From assembly GCF_020176955.2 (NCBI RefSeq), contig NZ_JAIUCZ020000006.1, forward strand, positions 124,001 to 188,000: a stretch of DNA of 64,000 nt, in the 5' to 3' direction. Made by a program: the position numbers and the translations under genes. Positions 33,685 through 43,038 of this stretch are shown here, one piece after another. This stretch comes from Nocardia sp. alder85J (GTDB taxonomy: Bacteria; Actinomycetota; Actinomycetes; Mycobacteriales; Mycobacteriaceae). Under the pieces are notes generated by a model. The model searched no databases. It was not told where the DNA came from and was given only the letters and a program-made list of their open reading frames with translations. Numbering within the stretch: position 1 is the stretch's first letter; every line of letters starts with the position of its first letter.

Positions 33685-35412
33685 TTACTGCGCCGGTTCG
33701 CTGTGCAGTTCCGACAGGCCCTGCTGCACGAGGGCCTCGTGCCGCTCGGCGTCCTCGCGGGCCTTGCGCGGACTCCACCGGCCGGACATCACGAAGATGA
33801 ACGGGATGAACAGGAGTTCGGCGGCGAAGCAGACCCACCACCACAGTTGCCACTGCCGCGGATTGTCGTGTTGCGCCTGCTTGACATCGGCGGCGTGGGC
33901 GCCCAGATATTCCAGGTCGGCGGGGGGCACCGGATTCGTGCTCAGCTGCCGCAATCGGGTGATCGCGCTGGTCGGATCGGTGGCCAGGCCCGCCCGCACG
34001 AGCTGCTGGACCGCGGCGGCGCCGGCGGCCGGATCGGCCGGATTGACCTTCAGCGCGGCCAGGGTCTGCGGCGAGACCGCCGAGATGGTGGCCACCTGCT
34101 GCGGATACTCCTCGACGATCGCCGAGACCCGCGAGCCCTGGTCGACCAGGGTGGAGGTGGCCGTCACGGCGAAGGTGAACGCGAACAGCGACACCGTCAC
34201 CACGATCCGCACGGTCCAGCCCCAGATCGCCAGGCCGGTGGCCGTGGCGGCGGGGTTGTGCCGTTCGACGGTCTCGGTGAAGGCCGCCATCCAGGCGCAG
34301 TACGCGAGGCCCAGACCGAACGCGCTGATCGCCATCACCAGCGCGAACTGGTAGTACGTGGTCCCCGGATGGGTCGCCATCGCCGCGAAGACGCCGGTGG
34401 CGGCCAGGTTGATCACCGCACCCACCACCATGAACGGTTTGCGCACCCGGATCCGGTCCGACAGCACCCCGGCCACCAGCAGCGTGATCGCGTTCGCGGC
34501 CCAGTACCAGTTGGCGAGCGCATTGGCCCGCGCCTCGGAATAGCCGAACACGGTGACGAAGTAGACGACGAAGAAGCCGACCGCGATGTAGTAGAAGAAC
34601 AGGAACATGCTGACGCCGAAGGCCGGTCCGACCACGTCCAGTTTCAGCAGCCGCCGCCACTGATTCTGTAGCGCCTCTTCCACATTCAGGCCGGCCGCGC
34701 GCGCCTCGATGAGTTCCCGGTCGCGCAGGCTGACCATCAGCTGATCGCGCAGCGCGGGCGACAGCTCACGCAACCCGACGAAGGCGATGGCCGCGACGAC
34801 GAATCCGATGATGCCGCACACGTAGAACTGGAACCGCCACGCCGGGTGCGCGTCCAGGGTATGGCTGGAGACCTCGGTGACCACCAGGCTGCCCAGCACC
34901 GGGCCCATGGTCCAGAAACTCATGGCCGAGGCCCGGCCCAGCTGCGGCGAGAAGTCCCGGATCAGCGCCGGGGTGGCGACCAGCATGATGCCCTCGACCA
35001 CGCTGAGCAGCGCGAACAACACGAAGTACAGCACCACGCTGTGCGCGTTGGGCAGGCCGAACAGCACGATGGCCGCGGTCACGAACAGGCCGTAGACGAC
35101 CAGGTTGGCCCGGCCCCAGCGGTCGGCGAGACCGGCGGCCAGCGAGCCGAACGCGCCGACCAGGTTGCCGACCACCGAGGCCATCACGAATTGGGTGAAG
35201 CTGAATCCCAGATCCTGGATGATCTTGGTGGCGACGGCGCCCGGCACGTACAACTCGTAGTACAGGACGATCGTGGCGAGCACGGTGATCGCCAGATAGG
35301 TGTAGCGGGGAAAGGTGTCGGGGTAGTGCGGGAGGGCACGCCGCCAGATCCAGTCGGCGGGGCGGCGGGCGGAGGGGACGGCATCCGGAGAGGGTGCGAT
35401 CTGATCGAGCAC
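33685..35412 (-). CDS. MFS transporter with large loop between last helices
   Basis: A 575-residue sugar-porter/ACS-like MFS protein. SLAAGLADRWGRANLVVYGL is the conserved loop 2-3 motif and AGVLSDRIRVRKPFMVV its repeat in loop 8-9. Between the last two helices lies a non-membrane insertion of about 110 residues (VDQGSRVSAIVEEYPQQ to QAQHDNPRQWQ). Likely an importer of the carboxylic compound degraded by the neighbouring CoA-dependent genes (inference). GTG 35412 follows GCGAGG; earlier starts would place sequence upstream of its promoter. Confidence 0.88.
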   Translation of the reverse strand: MLDQIAPSPDAVPSARRPADWIWRRALPHYPDTFPRYTYLAITVLATIVLYYELYVPGAVATKIIQDLGFSFTQFVMASVVGNLVGAFGSLAAGLADRWGRANLVVYGLFVTAAIVLFGLPNAHSVVLYFVLFALLSVVEGIMLVATPALIRDFSPQLGRASAMSFWTMGPVLGSLVVTEVSSHTLDAHPAWRFQFYVCGIIGFVVAAIAFVGLRELSPALRDQLMVSLRDRELIEARAAGLNVEEALQNQWRRLLKLDVVGPAFGVSMFLFFYYIAVGFFVVYFVTVFGYSEARANALANWYWAANAITLLVAGVLSDRIRVRKPFMVVGAVINLAATGVFAAMATHPGTTYYQFALVMAISAFGLGLAYCAWMAAFTETVERHNPAATATGLAIWGWTVRIVVTVSLFAFTFAVTATSTLVDQGSRVSAIVEEYPQQVATISAVSPQTLAALKVNPADPAAGAAAVQQLVRAGLATDPTSAITRLRQLSTNPVPPADLEYLGAHAADVKQAQHDNPRQWQLWWWVCFAAELLFIPFIFVMSGRWSPRKAREDAERHEALVQQGLSELHSEPAQ

Positions 35413-35507
35413 AGGTACCTCGCTCAAAAGGCCATGGCACGAGACCGGCACGAGCAGAATCGGCACCGATCCATACCACTGACCACCAAATGTGATACAG
35501 GACACAC

Positions 35508-35536
35508 AAGGTAACTAAACATGAATCCCACGTCAA
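35508..35536 (-). promoter_or_regulatory. Sigma70-type promoter of the MFS gene
   Basis: On the minus strand TTGACG (35536-35531), a 17-bp spacer, then TACCTT (35513-35508). Transcription would begin near 35500, about 90 bases before the GTG. Confidence 0.5.
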
Positions 35537-35658
35537 GTATCGGTTTTGCGCGACCTGGCCGGGCCACGCCGGGCAACCGATCCCGCTACCGAAGTTGACA
35601 TCAGATTCAAGTACACTCGAGCCCGGCTCGAACGGACTCACCGAGAGAGGACCGCTGC

Positions 35659-36471
35659 ATGCGGATCATCGACACCGTCGCCGTCGTGACCGGCGCGGCC
35701 GGCGGCATCGGCGCCGCCGTCGCCCGTCGGCTGCTGGAGCAGGGCGCGCGGGTGGCACTCAGCGACATCGCGGCCGACCGGCTCGCCGCCACCGTGGCCG
35801 AACTGGCGCAACAGTTCCCGGGCAAGGTGCTGGGACAGGCCGGCGACGCCGCCTCGGAAGCCGACCTGATCGCGCTGATCGACACCGCGACAACGACTCT
35901 CGGCCCGGTGGACCTGTACTTCGCGAATGCGGGCGTGGGCGGCGGCCCCGGCCTCGCCGCCACCGACGCGCAGTGGGAACAGGCGCTGAGCATCAACCTG
36001 ATGGCACACGTGCGCGCCGCCCGGCTACTGGTACCGCAGTGGCTCGAGCGCGGCAGCGGGTATTTCGTGGGCACCGCCTCCGCCGCCGGTCTGCTGACCC
36101 AGATCGGCTCGGCCACCTACTCCGCCTCCAAGCACGCGGCCGTCGGCTTCGCCGAATGGCTCGCGGTCACCTACGGTGATCGCGGCATCCGGGTCAGCTG
36201 CCTGTGCCCGATGGGCGTGGACACCGCGCTGCTCACCGGATTCGAGACCGACGACGCCGCCGACACCCGGATGGCCGCGCGCGCGGTCACCGGCGCCGGA
36301 AAGGTGTTGCAACCCTTGGACGTCGCCGACCGGGTGCTGGAAGCCCTGGAATCCGAACAGTTCCTGATCCTGCCCCACCCCGAGGTCGCGGAGTTCCTGC
36401 GCCGCAAGGCCTCCGACCACGACCGCTGGATCCACGGCATGCAGCGCTACCGCGCCACGCTGGAATCCTGA
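35659..36471 (+). CDS. Short-chain dehydrogenase/reductase
   Basis: A 270-residue classical SDR. VVTGAAGGIGAAVARRLL is the TGxxxGxG cofactor motif, YFANAGVGGG the NAG motif, and TASAAGLLTQIGSATYSASK the Ser and YxxxK catalytic residues. It would oxidise or reduce a hydroxyacyl or alcohol intermediate with NAD(P). First gene of an SDR - acyl-CoA dehydrogenase - phosphotransferase run; GAGAGAGG precedes the ATG. Confidence 0.9.
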   Translation: MRIIDTVAVVTGAAGGIGAAVARRLLEQGARVALSDIAADRLAATVAELAQQFPGKVLGQAGDAASEADLIALIDTATTTLGPVDLYFANAGVGGGPGLAATDAQWEQALSINLMAHVRAARLLVPQWLERGSGYFVGTASAAGLLTQIGSATYSASKHAAVGFAEWLAVTYGDRGIRVSCLCPMGVDTALLTGFETDDAADTRMAARAVTGAGKVLQPLDVADRVLEALESEQFLILPHPEVAEFLRRKASDHDRWIHGMQRYRATLES

Positions 36472-36489
36472 CCAGGAGAGGAATTTTCG

Positions 36490-37731
36490 ATGGACATCTT
36501 CACCCCGTCCGACCGTGCGCTGAAGTACCGGGACGACCTGCTCGCCTTCATGGACGAACACGTGTATCCGGCCGAATCCGTCTACGAGGAGCAGATGGCC
36601 GCCGCCGGCGATCCGCACCACCACCCGCAGATCCTGGAGGATCTCAAGGCCGAGGCCCGCCGCCGCGGCCTGTGGAACCTCTTCCATCCGCATCCGCAGT
36701 GGGGCCCGGGGCTGACCAACCTGGAGTACGCGCCGCTGGCCGAGATCATGGGCCACAGCCCGGCACTCGCGCCGGAGGCGTGCAATTGCAGCGCCCCCGA
36801 CACCGGCAATATGGAGGTGTTCACCCTCTTCGGCACCCCCGCGCACCACGAGCGCTGGTTGCAGCCGCTGCTGGAGGGCACCATCCGCTCGGCGTTCGCG
36901 ATGACCGAACCGGGGGTCGCCAGCTCCGATGCCACCAATATCGAGACGCTGATGCGGCGCGAGGGCGACCACTATGTCGTCAACGGGCGAAAGTGGTTCG
37001 CGTCCAACGCGATGCACCGCAACTGCAAGGTGCTGATCGTGATGGGCAAGACCGATCCCGATGCGCCGAAGCACCGGCAGCAGTCGATGCTGGTGGTGCC
37101 GATCGACGCGCCCGGCGTCACCGTGGTGCGGAACCTGCCGGTGTTCGGTTACCGCGACCGGGAGGGCCACGCCGAGATCACCTTCGAGGACGTGCGGGTG
37201 CCGGTCGAGGACGTATTGAAGGGCGAGGGCGAGGGTTTCGCGATCAGCCAGGCCCGGCTCGGGCCCGGCCGCATCCACCACTGCATGCGCGCCATCGGCA
37301 TGGCCGAACGCGCCCTGGAACTGCTGTGCGCGCGGGCCGAGTCCCGGGTCACGTTCGGGCGCAAGATCAGTGAGCGCGCCAATATCCAGGACTGGATCGC
37401 GGAGTCCCGCATCGCCATCGAGCAGGCCCGGCTGCTGACCCTGAAGGCCGCCTGGATGATGGACACCGTCGGCAACAAGGCCGCGCAGGTGGAGATCGCC
37501 GCCATCAAGGTCGCCGCGCCGAACATGGCGTTGCAGATCGTCGACCGGGCGATCCAGGTGTACGGCGGCGCCGGCGTCACCGAGGACTTCCCGCTCGCCA
37601 GCATGTACGCGCATCTGCGGACGCTGCGGCTGGCCGACGGCCCGGACGAAGTCCACAAGCGGGCCATCGCGCGGGCCGAACTGGGTAAGGTGCGAGCCAC
37701 ATCCGCCGCGCCGGCGGGTGTGGGCGCCTGA
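36490..37731 (+). CDS. Acyl-CoA dehydrogenase, ACAD10/11-like
   Basis: A 413-residue FAD enzyme. AFAMTEPGVASSDATNIE is the flavin/substrate motif, YVVNGRKWFASNA the central strand, and IQVYGGAGVTEDFPLASMYAHLRTLRLADGPDEVHKR the C-terminal arm holding the catalytic Asp/Glu region of the ACAD11 group. Together with the APH-like kinase encoded next, it matches the two halves of ACAD10/11, which degrade 4-hydroxyacyl-CoA by phosphorylation and elimination. A GGAGAGG site precedes the ATG. Confidence 0.9.
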   Translation: MDIFTPSDRALKYRDDLLAFMDEHVYPAESVYEEQMAAAGDPHHHPQILEDLKAEARRRGLWNLFHPHPQWGPGLTNLEYAPLAEIMGHSPALAPEACNCSAPDTGNMEVFTLFGTPAHHERWLQPLLEGTIRSAFAMTEPGVASSDATNIETLMRREGDHYVVNGRKWFASNAMHRNCKVLIVMGKTDPDAPKHRQQSMLVVPIDAPGVTVVRNLPVFGYRDREGHAEITFEDVRVPVEDVLKGEGEGFAISQARLGPGRIHHCMRAIGMAERALELLCARAESRVTFGRKISERANIQDWIAESRIAIEQARLLTLKAAWMMDTVGNKAAQVEIAAIKVAAPNMALQIVDRAIQVYGGAGVTEDFPLASMYAHLRTLRLADGPDEVHKRAIARAELGKVRATSAAPAGVGA

Positions 37732-37742
37732 GGAGTACGCGT

Positions 37743-38807
37743 ATGCCGTCCGATGATCTGCGCGCCGGCGAATCGCTGATCCGCACCGGCGATTCGGGAT
37801 TCGAGATCGATCAGGCGGTGTTCGGCGACTGGCTGGGCACCCTCGGGCTGGCCCGCACCGCACCGGTGCAGGCCACCCGGGTCGGTGTCGGCCAATCCAA
37901 TCTGACCTTCCGGATCACCGATGCCGAAGGGCGGCAGTGGATTCTGCGCCGACCGCCGCTGGGTCACCTGCTGGCCTCCGCGCACGACGTGGCGCGCGAG
38001 GCCCGGGTGATGGCGGCGCTGGGGCCGACCGACGTGCCGGTGCCGCACATCCACGACGTGCGGCACGAGGGCGAGGTCGCGCTGGTGCTGATGGAGTGCG
38101 TCGACGGGCTGGTGCTCGATCGCCCGCCCGTCGCCGAACAGCTGACGCCGGAACTGCGCCGCGCCACCGGAGTGTCGCTGACGGCCACCCTGGCCCGCAT
38201 CCACGCCGTCGATCTCACCGCCACCGGGCTCGACGATCTGGCGAGCCACTCCCCCTATGCCGCACGGCAACTCAAACGCTGGCCGGCGCAGTGGGAGAAA
38301 TCGAAGACCCGCGAGCTGCCGGTCCTCGACCGGCTCACCGAGCGGCTGCGCGCGGCGGTCCCCGAACAACGCGAATTGTCGCTGGTGCACGGGGATTACA
38401 ACCTCCGCAACGTGATCGTCGCCCCGGACAGCGGGCAGATCGCCGCGGTGCTGGACTGGGAACTGTGCACCCTCGGCGACCCGCTCGCCGATGTCGGCAG
38501 CCTGCTGGCCTATTGGCCGCTACCCGGTGAGCCCTCGGTTCCGGGCGTGGATCTGTGCCTGCTGCCCGGCTTCCCCACGCGGGAGGAACTGATCGACGAA
38601 TACCTGACGATCACCGGCCGCGATCGGAAGGCGCTGGCATTCTGGCACACCCTGGGCCTGTGGAAGCTGGCGATCATCGCCGAGGGCGTACTGCGCCGCG
38701 CGCTGGACAACCCGCGCAACCGGGCGCTGTCGGGCACACCCACCACCGAGCTGATCGACGAGCTGATCGGCCTCGCCGATCGGGTCGCCACCGACGCGGG
38801 CCTGTGA
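37743..38807 (+). CDS. APH-like phosphotransferase (ACAD10/11 kinase partner)
   Basis: A 354-residue aminoglycoside-phosphotransferase-fold kinase. LVHGDYNLRNVIV is the catalytic HxDxxxxN loop and AAVLDWELCTLGDPLADVG the metal-binding segment. In ACAD10/11 the same kinase fold is fused N-terminally to the dehydrogenase and phosphorylates 4-hydroxyacyl-CoA; here it is a separate gene 11 bases downstream of the dehydrogenase. This supports a role in hydroxy-fatty-acid breakdown. Confidence 0.9.
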   Translation: MPSDDLRAGESLIRTGDSGFEIDQAVFGDWLGTLGLARTAPVQATRVGVGQSNLTFRITDAEGRQWILRRPPLGHLLASAHDVAREARVMAALGPTDVPVPHIHDVRHEGEVALVLMECVDGLVLDRPPVAEQLTPELRRATGVSLTATLARIHAVDLTATGLDDLASHSPYAARQLKRWPAQWEKSKTRELPVLDRLTERLRAAVPEQRELSLVHGDYNLRNVIVAPDSGQIAAVLDWELCTLGDPLADVGSLLAYWPLPGEPSVPGVDLCLLPGFPTREELIDEYLTITGRDRKALAFWHTLGLWKLAIIAEGVLRRALDNPRNRALSGTPTTELIDELIGLADRVATDAGL

Positions 38808-38944
38808 GACACGGGCGACCAGCACCCGTGCCGCGCCTGCTGTCGTACTGCCCGGATAGTGTGAGAACAAGCACTGGCTTGGTTGCACTACGGCAAGTTG
38901 CCAGAATGTAACCTCAAAGGGCAATCATCGCAGGAGGATTCCCC

Positions 38945-39757
38945 GTGGCGCAGACCGAGCGTTCCGAGCCGTATTTCACCGAGCGGGACGGCGCGCTGCT
39001 ACCGGCTCCGCACGCCCGCAGCTGGTGGACGGCGGGCATGCTGCACGGCCGGCTGCTCGCCGGTCTGCTCGCCCGGTCGCTGGAACAGCAACATTCCGGT
39101 GAGGGGCTGCATTTCGCGCGCCTGACCGTCGACATGTTCCGCAACGCCCCGATGGAACCGCTGCGCGTCACCACCGAGCGGGTACGGGACGGCCGCCGCA
39201 TCCGGGTGGCCGACGCCGTCGTGCACGCCTCCGTCGGCCCGGTGGCCCGCGCCGCCGCGGTGCTGCTGCGCCGCGGTGAACAGCCGACCGGCTTCGTGCC
39301 CAACATCCCGGAATGGGACGCGCTGCCGCCGGATCAGTTGCCGGACACCACGAAACCCGATTTCCCGATCCAGATGTTCGACGCGCACAACACGCCGATC
39401 GGCTACTGGGGCGACAGCGGGACGCTGGCCCGCCGGATCTGGGTACACGAATTCTCGCCCCTGGTTGCCGGAGAGTCGCTGACCCCGTTCGTGCGGGCCG
39501 CACTGGCCGCCGACGCGGCCAGTCCGATGACGCACGCGGGGAAGAAACTGGAGTTCATCAACGCCGACTACACGCTGTTGCTGAGCCGCCTGCCGATGTC
39601 CGATGTGGTCGGCCTGGAATCCGGCGGCCACATCAGCGAGGACGGTATCGCCGTCGGCCACGCCACGGTCTACGACATCGCGGGCCCCATCGGCCACTGC
39701 ACCACCACCGCGCTGGCCAACCAGCGCTCCGTGAGCGGTCCGAAAACCGCCTCCTGA
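38945..39757 (+). CDS. Acyl-CoA thioesterase-like double-hotdog protein
   Basis: A 270-residue protein of the TesB-like / 4HBT_3 group: SWWTAGMLHGRLLAGLLARSLEQ at the N-terminus and RLTVDMFRNAPMEPLRVTTERVRDGRRI match the first hotdog. The second half (YTLLLSRLPMSDVVGLESGGH ... GIAVGHATVYDIAGPIG) is the second. Likely hydrolyses or screens CoA thioesters. Start is GTG with an AGGAGGA site. It lies 137 bases after the phosphotransferase gene and is convergent with the dehydrogenase pair. Confidence 0.82.
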   Translation: MAQTERSEPYFTERDGALLPAPHARSWWTAGMLHGRLLAGLLARSLEQQHSGEGLHFARLTVDMFRNAPMEPLRVTTERVRDGRRIRVADAVVHASVGPVARAAAVLLRRGEQPTGFVPNIPEWDALPPDQLPDTTKPDFPIQMFDAHNTPIGYWGDSGTLARRIWVHEFSPLVAGESLTPFVRAALAADAASPMTHAGKKLEFINADYTLLLSRLPMSDVVGLESGGHISEDGIAVGHATVYDIAGPIGHCTTTALANQRSVSGPKTAS

Positions 39758-39778
39758 TCAGCGGTGGCGCCGCTGATC
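39756..39778. terminator. Bidirectional hairpin between convergent genes
   Basis: GATCAGCGG and CCGCTGATC form a perfect 9-bp stem with a 5-base loop, overlapping the thioesterase stop codon and ending 26 bases before the dehydrogenase stop. No T-run. Confidence 0.5.
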
Positions 39779-39803
39779 GGGAGGCGGCGAAGCGGGTTGC
39801 GGG

Positions 39804-40907
39804 TCAGGCCGGGAGGTCGACCAGACCGGCCAGGCGCGCATGGTGCGCGGCCGGGCTGCCGTAGCCGAGTTGATCGGCCTTGGCGCGCTTGAGATACAGA
39901 TGCACCGGATGCTCCCAGGTCATGCCGATGCCGCCGTGCAGTTGCAGGGCCTCCTCGGCGGCCAGCACCGCGACGTCGGCGCAGTACGCCTGTGCCAGGG
40001 CCGCCGCCACCGACCGGTCCGGATCGTCGGCCGCCAGCGTCGCCGCCGCGTAACGTGCCGCGGCACGGGCGGATTCGACCTGCACGAACAGATCCGCCAA
40101 GCGGTGCTTGACGGCCTGGAACCCGCCGACCACGCGGCCGAACTGCTTGCGCACCTTCAGGTATTCGACGGTGGTGTCCAGGCACCACTGCGCGATCCCC
40201 ACCTGCTCCGAGGCCAGCAGGGCCGCACCGGTTTCCAGCGCGCGGTCGACCGCCGCGCGCGCGGCGTCACCGGTGGCCAGCAGGGTGCCCTCGGCCCCGG
40301 CGAGGGTGAGATCGGCTATCGGGCGGGACATGTCCAGCGACACCACCGCGGCGACCGAGACCTGTTCGGCGGCAACGGCATACAGGCGCAGCCCGTCGGC
40401 GGCGGTGGCCGGGACGAGCAGCACCGCCGCGTCGAGTGCGCCTGCCACGGAACGGATCTCACCGGTGAGGCGGTCGTCGGCGACGGTCACGGTGGGCGAC
40501 GCCGTCAGCGCGGTGAACGGCGTCGCCAGCGCGGCGATCGTCCCCTCGGCGACCGCACCGGCCAGTTCCCCGGCGCCGGCGGCCAGCAGCGCGGTCACCG
40601 CGACCACCGCACCGGTCAGGAACGGCACCGGCGCCACCGCGGCGCCGAGTTCCTCCAGCACCACCGCGGCCTCGCGGGCGGTCGCACCGGCGCCGCCGAA
40701 CTGCTCCGGCACCAGCAGACCGGCGAGTCCCACCTCCGCGGACAGCGTCCGCCAGAGGCCGGGATCCACGGTTCCGCCGTCGTACAGCGCCGCGACCTGG
40801 GGTGCGGACAGCTTGCGCGACACCACCGATCGCACCGACGCCCGCAGCGCCTCCTCGACGTCGGTATAGAGCAGATCCACATCCGCACCCGGCGGGACTG
40901 CGCTCAT
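39804..40907 (-). CDS. Acyl-CoA dehydrogenase, non-catalytic-type subunit
   Basis: A 367-residue FadE-like protein. VGLAGLLVPEQFGGAGATAREAAVVLEELG and the end LQLHGGIGMTWEHPVHLYLKRAK fit the class of mycobacterial FadE proteins that form mixed tetramers (for example the ChsE type). The C-terminal GGTSE motif with the catalytic Glu is missing, whereas the partner encoded upstream has it. The two genes are 49 bases apart on one transcript, so a heteromeric enzyme is expected (inference). Confidence 0.88.
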   Translation of the reverse strand: MSAVPPGADVDLLYTDVEEALRASVRSVVSRKLSAPQVAALYDGGTVDPGLWRTLSAEVGLAGLLVPEQFGGAGATAREAAVVLEELGAAVAPVPFLTGAVVAVTALLAAGAGELAGAVAEGTIAALATPFTALTASPTVTVADDRLTGEIRSVAGALDAAVLLVPATAADGLRLYAVAAEQVSVAAVVSLDMSRPIADLTLAGAEGTLLATGDAARAAVDRALETGAALLASEQVGIAQWCLDTTVEYLKVRKQFGRVVGGFQAVKHRLADLFVQVESARAAARYAAATLAADDPDRSVAAALAQAYCADVAVLAAEEALQLHGGIGMTWEHPVHLYLKRAKADQLGYGSPAAHHARLAGLVDLPA

Positions 40908-40956
40908 CGGCCCGGCTCCTTCCACGAAATCATCACCGCACCAGGGAAAATGCCGC

Positions 40957-42138
40957 TCATCGGGGCAGGTCCTTCCACGGGATCCCCTTGTCGCCACGGG
41001 GTTCCGGGGGCAGGCCCAGCACCCGTTCGCCGACGATGTTGCGCAGCACCTCCGAGGTGCCGCCCTCGATCGAATTGCCCTTCGCCCGCAGGTACCGGTA
41101 CCCGGCGTCGCGGCCGATCATGTCGACCGTCTCCGGCCGCCGCAGCGTCCAGTCGCCGTAGCGCAGACCGTCTTCGCCGAGCAGTTCCAGTTCCAGGCCG
41201 CTGAGCTGCTGGGCGAGCCGGGCGAAGGTCAGCTTCAGCGCCGAACCCTCCGGACCGGGCCGGCCCGCGGCCAGCTTCTGCCGCAGCCGGGCGCCGGTCA
41301 GCCGCGCGACCTCGGCATCGACCCACGACTTCAGCAGGCGCACATGCAGTTCCGGGTCGCGCCGTTCGGGGTGGGCCCGCCAGGTGCGGGCGACCGGGCC
41401 GATCATGCCGCCCTCGCGCGGCATCGCGTGGCCGCCGATCGCGACCCGCTCGCTCATCAGGGTCGCGTTGGCGACCTCCCAGCCCTGGCCGATCGCGCCG
41501 AGCCGGTTCGCGTCCGGAATCCGCACGTCGGTGAGGAACACCTCGTTGAATTCGGCCTCACCGGTGATCTGCCGCAGCGGCCGTACTTCGACGCCGGGAT
41601 CGGTCATATCGCAGACGAAGTAGCTCATGCCCGCGTGCTTGACCGCGTCCGGATCGGAGCGCGCCAGCAGGATCGCGAAGCGCGCGTTCTGCGCGCCCGA
41701 GGTCCAGACCTTCTGGCCGTTGACGACCCAGTCGTCGCCGTCGCGCACCGCGCGGGTGGCCACCCCGGCCAGATCCGAGCCCGCACCCGGTTCGCTGAAC
41801 AGCTGGCACCAGATCTCCTCGCAGGTGAACAGCGGCCGCAGATAGCGGCGCTGCTGCTCCGCGGTGCCGTAGGCGAGGATCGTCGGCGCGGCCATGCCCA
41901 GGCCGATCGGGTTGCGGCCCCGCTCGGTATCCGGTGCGCCCCCGGCCGCCAGCAGCGCGTCGACGTGATTCTGCAACTCCCGGGCCAGGCCCAGGCCGCC
42001 GAGTCCGATCGGGAAGTGCACCCAGGCCAGCCCGGCGTCGAACCGGGCCCCCAGGAATTCCACCCGGTCGGTCGTCGCCGGGTCGTGGTCCTCGAGCAGC
42101 GTCGCCACTCGCTTCGCCACCTCGTCGATATCGGTCAC
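40957..42138 (-). CDS. Acyl-CoA dehydrogenase, catalytic-type subunit
   Basis: A 393-residue FadE protein. CQLFSEPGAGSDLAGVATRA and WVVNGQKVWTSGAQNARFAI are the flavin/substrate motifs, and GNSIEGGTSEVLRNIVGERVLGLP contains the catalytic Glu motif absent in the partner. GTG 42138 follows AGGAGG with a 6-base spacer and shares its first base with the stop of the SDR gene (TAGTG), so the two are coupled. Confidence 0.9.
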   Translation of the reverse strand: MTDIDEVAKRVATLLEDHDPATTDRVEFLGARFDAGLAWVHFPIGLGGLGLARELQNHVDALLAAGGAPDTERGRNPIGLGMAAPTILAYGTAEQQRRYLRPLFTCEEIWCQLFSEPGAGSDLAGVATRAVRDGDDWVVNGQKVWTSGAQNARFAILLARSDPDAVKHAGMSYFVCDMTDPGVEVRPLRQITGEAEFNEVFLTDVRIPDANRLGAIGQGWEVANATLMSERVAIGGHAMPREGGMIGPVARTWRAHPERRDPELHVRLLKSWVDAEVARLTGARLRQKLAAGRPGPEGSALKLTFARLAQQLSGLELELLGEDGLRYGDWTLRRPETVDMIGRDAGYRYLRAKGNSIEGGTSEVLRNIVGERVLGLPPEPRGDKGIPWKDLPR

Positions 42139-42902
42139 TACACGCCTCCTGTCAGGGTCACGCCACCGTCGACCACGATCGTCTGGCCGGTCAGCCAGGC
42201 GGCGTCGCCGGAGGCGAGGAAGGCCGCGACACTGCCGATGTCCTCGGGCACGCCCAGCCGGCGCAGCGGATACGCGCTGGCCACCTCGTCCTCGTGGCCG
42301 CCGTACAGCATGGTGGCGAATTTCGTCTTCACCACCGCGGGCGCGATGGCGTTCACCCGGACCGCCGGCCCGAGTTCCACGGCGAGTTCCTGGGTCAGAT
42401 GCACCAGCATGGCCTTGGTCGCGCCGTAGAAGGCGATGCCGGGCGCCGGTTTCAGGCCCGCGACCGAGGCGACATTGACGACCGCGCCGCCGTGCGCCCC
42501 CAGCCATGCCGTGTGCGCACCCTGCACCCAGGAGATCGCGGACAGGCAGTTCACCTCCACGGTCTTGCGCGCCGCGCCGAGGTCCAGTTCCAGCAGCGGC
42601 CCGTACACCGGGTTGATGCCCGCGTTGTTGACCAGCACGTCCAGCGATCCGAAGGCGGCGATCGTGCGCTCGATCGCCTCGGCCTGATGGTCGGGGTCGT
42701 CGGCGCGGCCGGCCACCGCGAGCGCGTGCTCCGGTCCGCCCAGTTCGGCGACCGCGGCGTCCAGCGCCTCCTGCTTGCGGGCGGTCACGCACACCCGGGC
42801 ACCCTCGTCGACCAGTCGCTGTGCGATCGCCAGCCCGATACCGCGGCTGGCGCCGGTCACGATCGCCGTCCTGCCCTCGAATCGACTCATCGTCGGAACC
42901 AT
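42138..42902 (-). CDS. Short-chain dehydrogenase/reductase
   Basis: A 254-residue classical SDR: AIVTGASRGIGLAIAQRL, VNNAGINPVYG, NVASVAGLKPAPGIAFYGATK and GQTIVVDGGVTLTGGV at the end. It probably handles a beta-hydroxyacyl-CoA intermediate in the same pathway as the two dehydrogenases it precedes. ATG 42902 follows GAAGGG by eight bases; ATG 42890 is the alternative. Confidence 0.9.
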   Translation of the reverse strand: MVPTMSRFEGRTAIVTGASRGIGLAIAQRLVDEGARVCVTARKQEALDAAVAELGGPEHALAVAGRADDPDHQAEAIERTIAAFGSLDVLVNNAGINPVYGPLLELDLGAARKTVEVNCLSAISWVQGAHTAWLGAHGGAVVNVASVAGLKPAPGIAFYGATKAMLVHLTQELAVELGPAVRVNAIAPAVVKTKFATMLYGGHEDEVASAYPLRRLGVPEDIGSVAAFLASGDAAWLTGQTIVVDGGVTLTGGV

Positions 42903-43038
42903 CGATACAGCCCTTCCCGCCGTCGGTTGCTCGCTGCGCGCACGACCAGACTCACCCACACTCGAACTCGACGTCAAGTTCATCATCGAGCGTACGGGAA
43001 GTGAATCAGATCACAACAGTGGTAGCGGCCGAGCGGGT

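Noticed and set aside
40904..41326. Minus-strand open frame spanning the gap between the two acyl-CoA dehydrogenases
   Set aside because: It is a shifted reading of the catalytic subunit's end; the real start of the next gene (40907) has its own AGGAG site.
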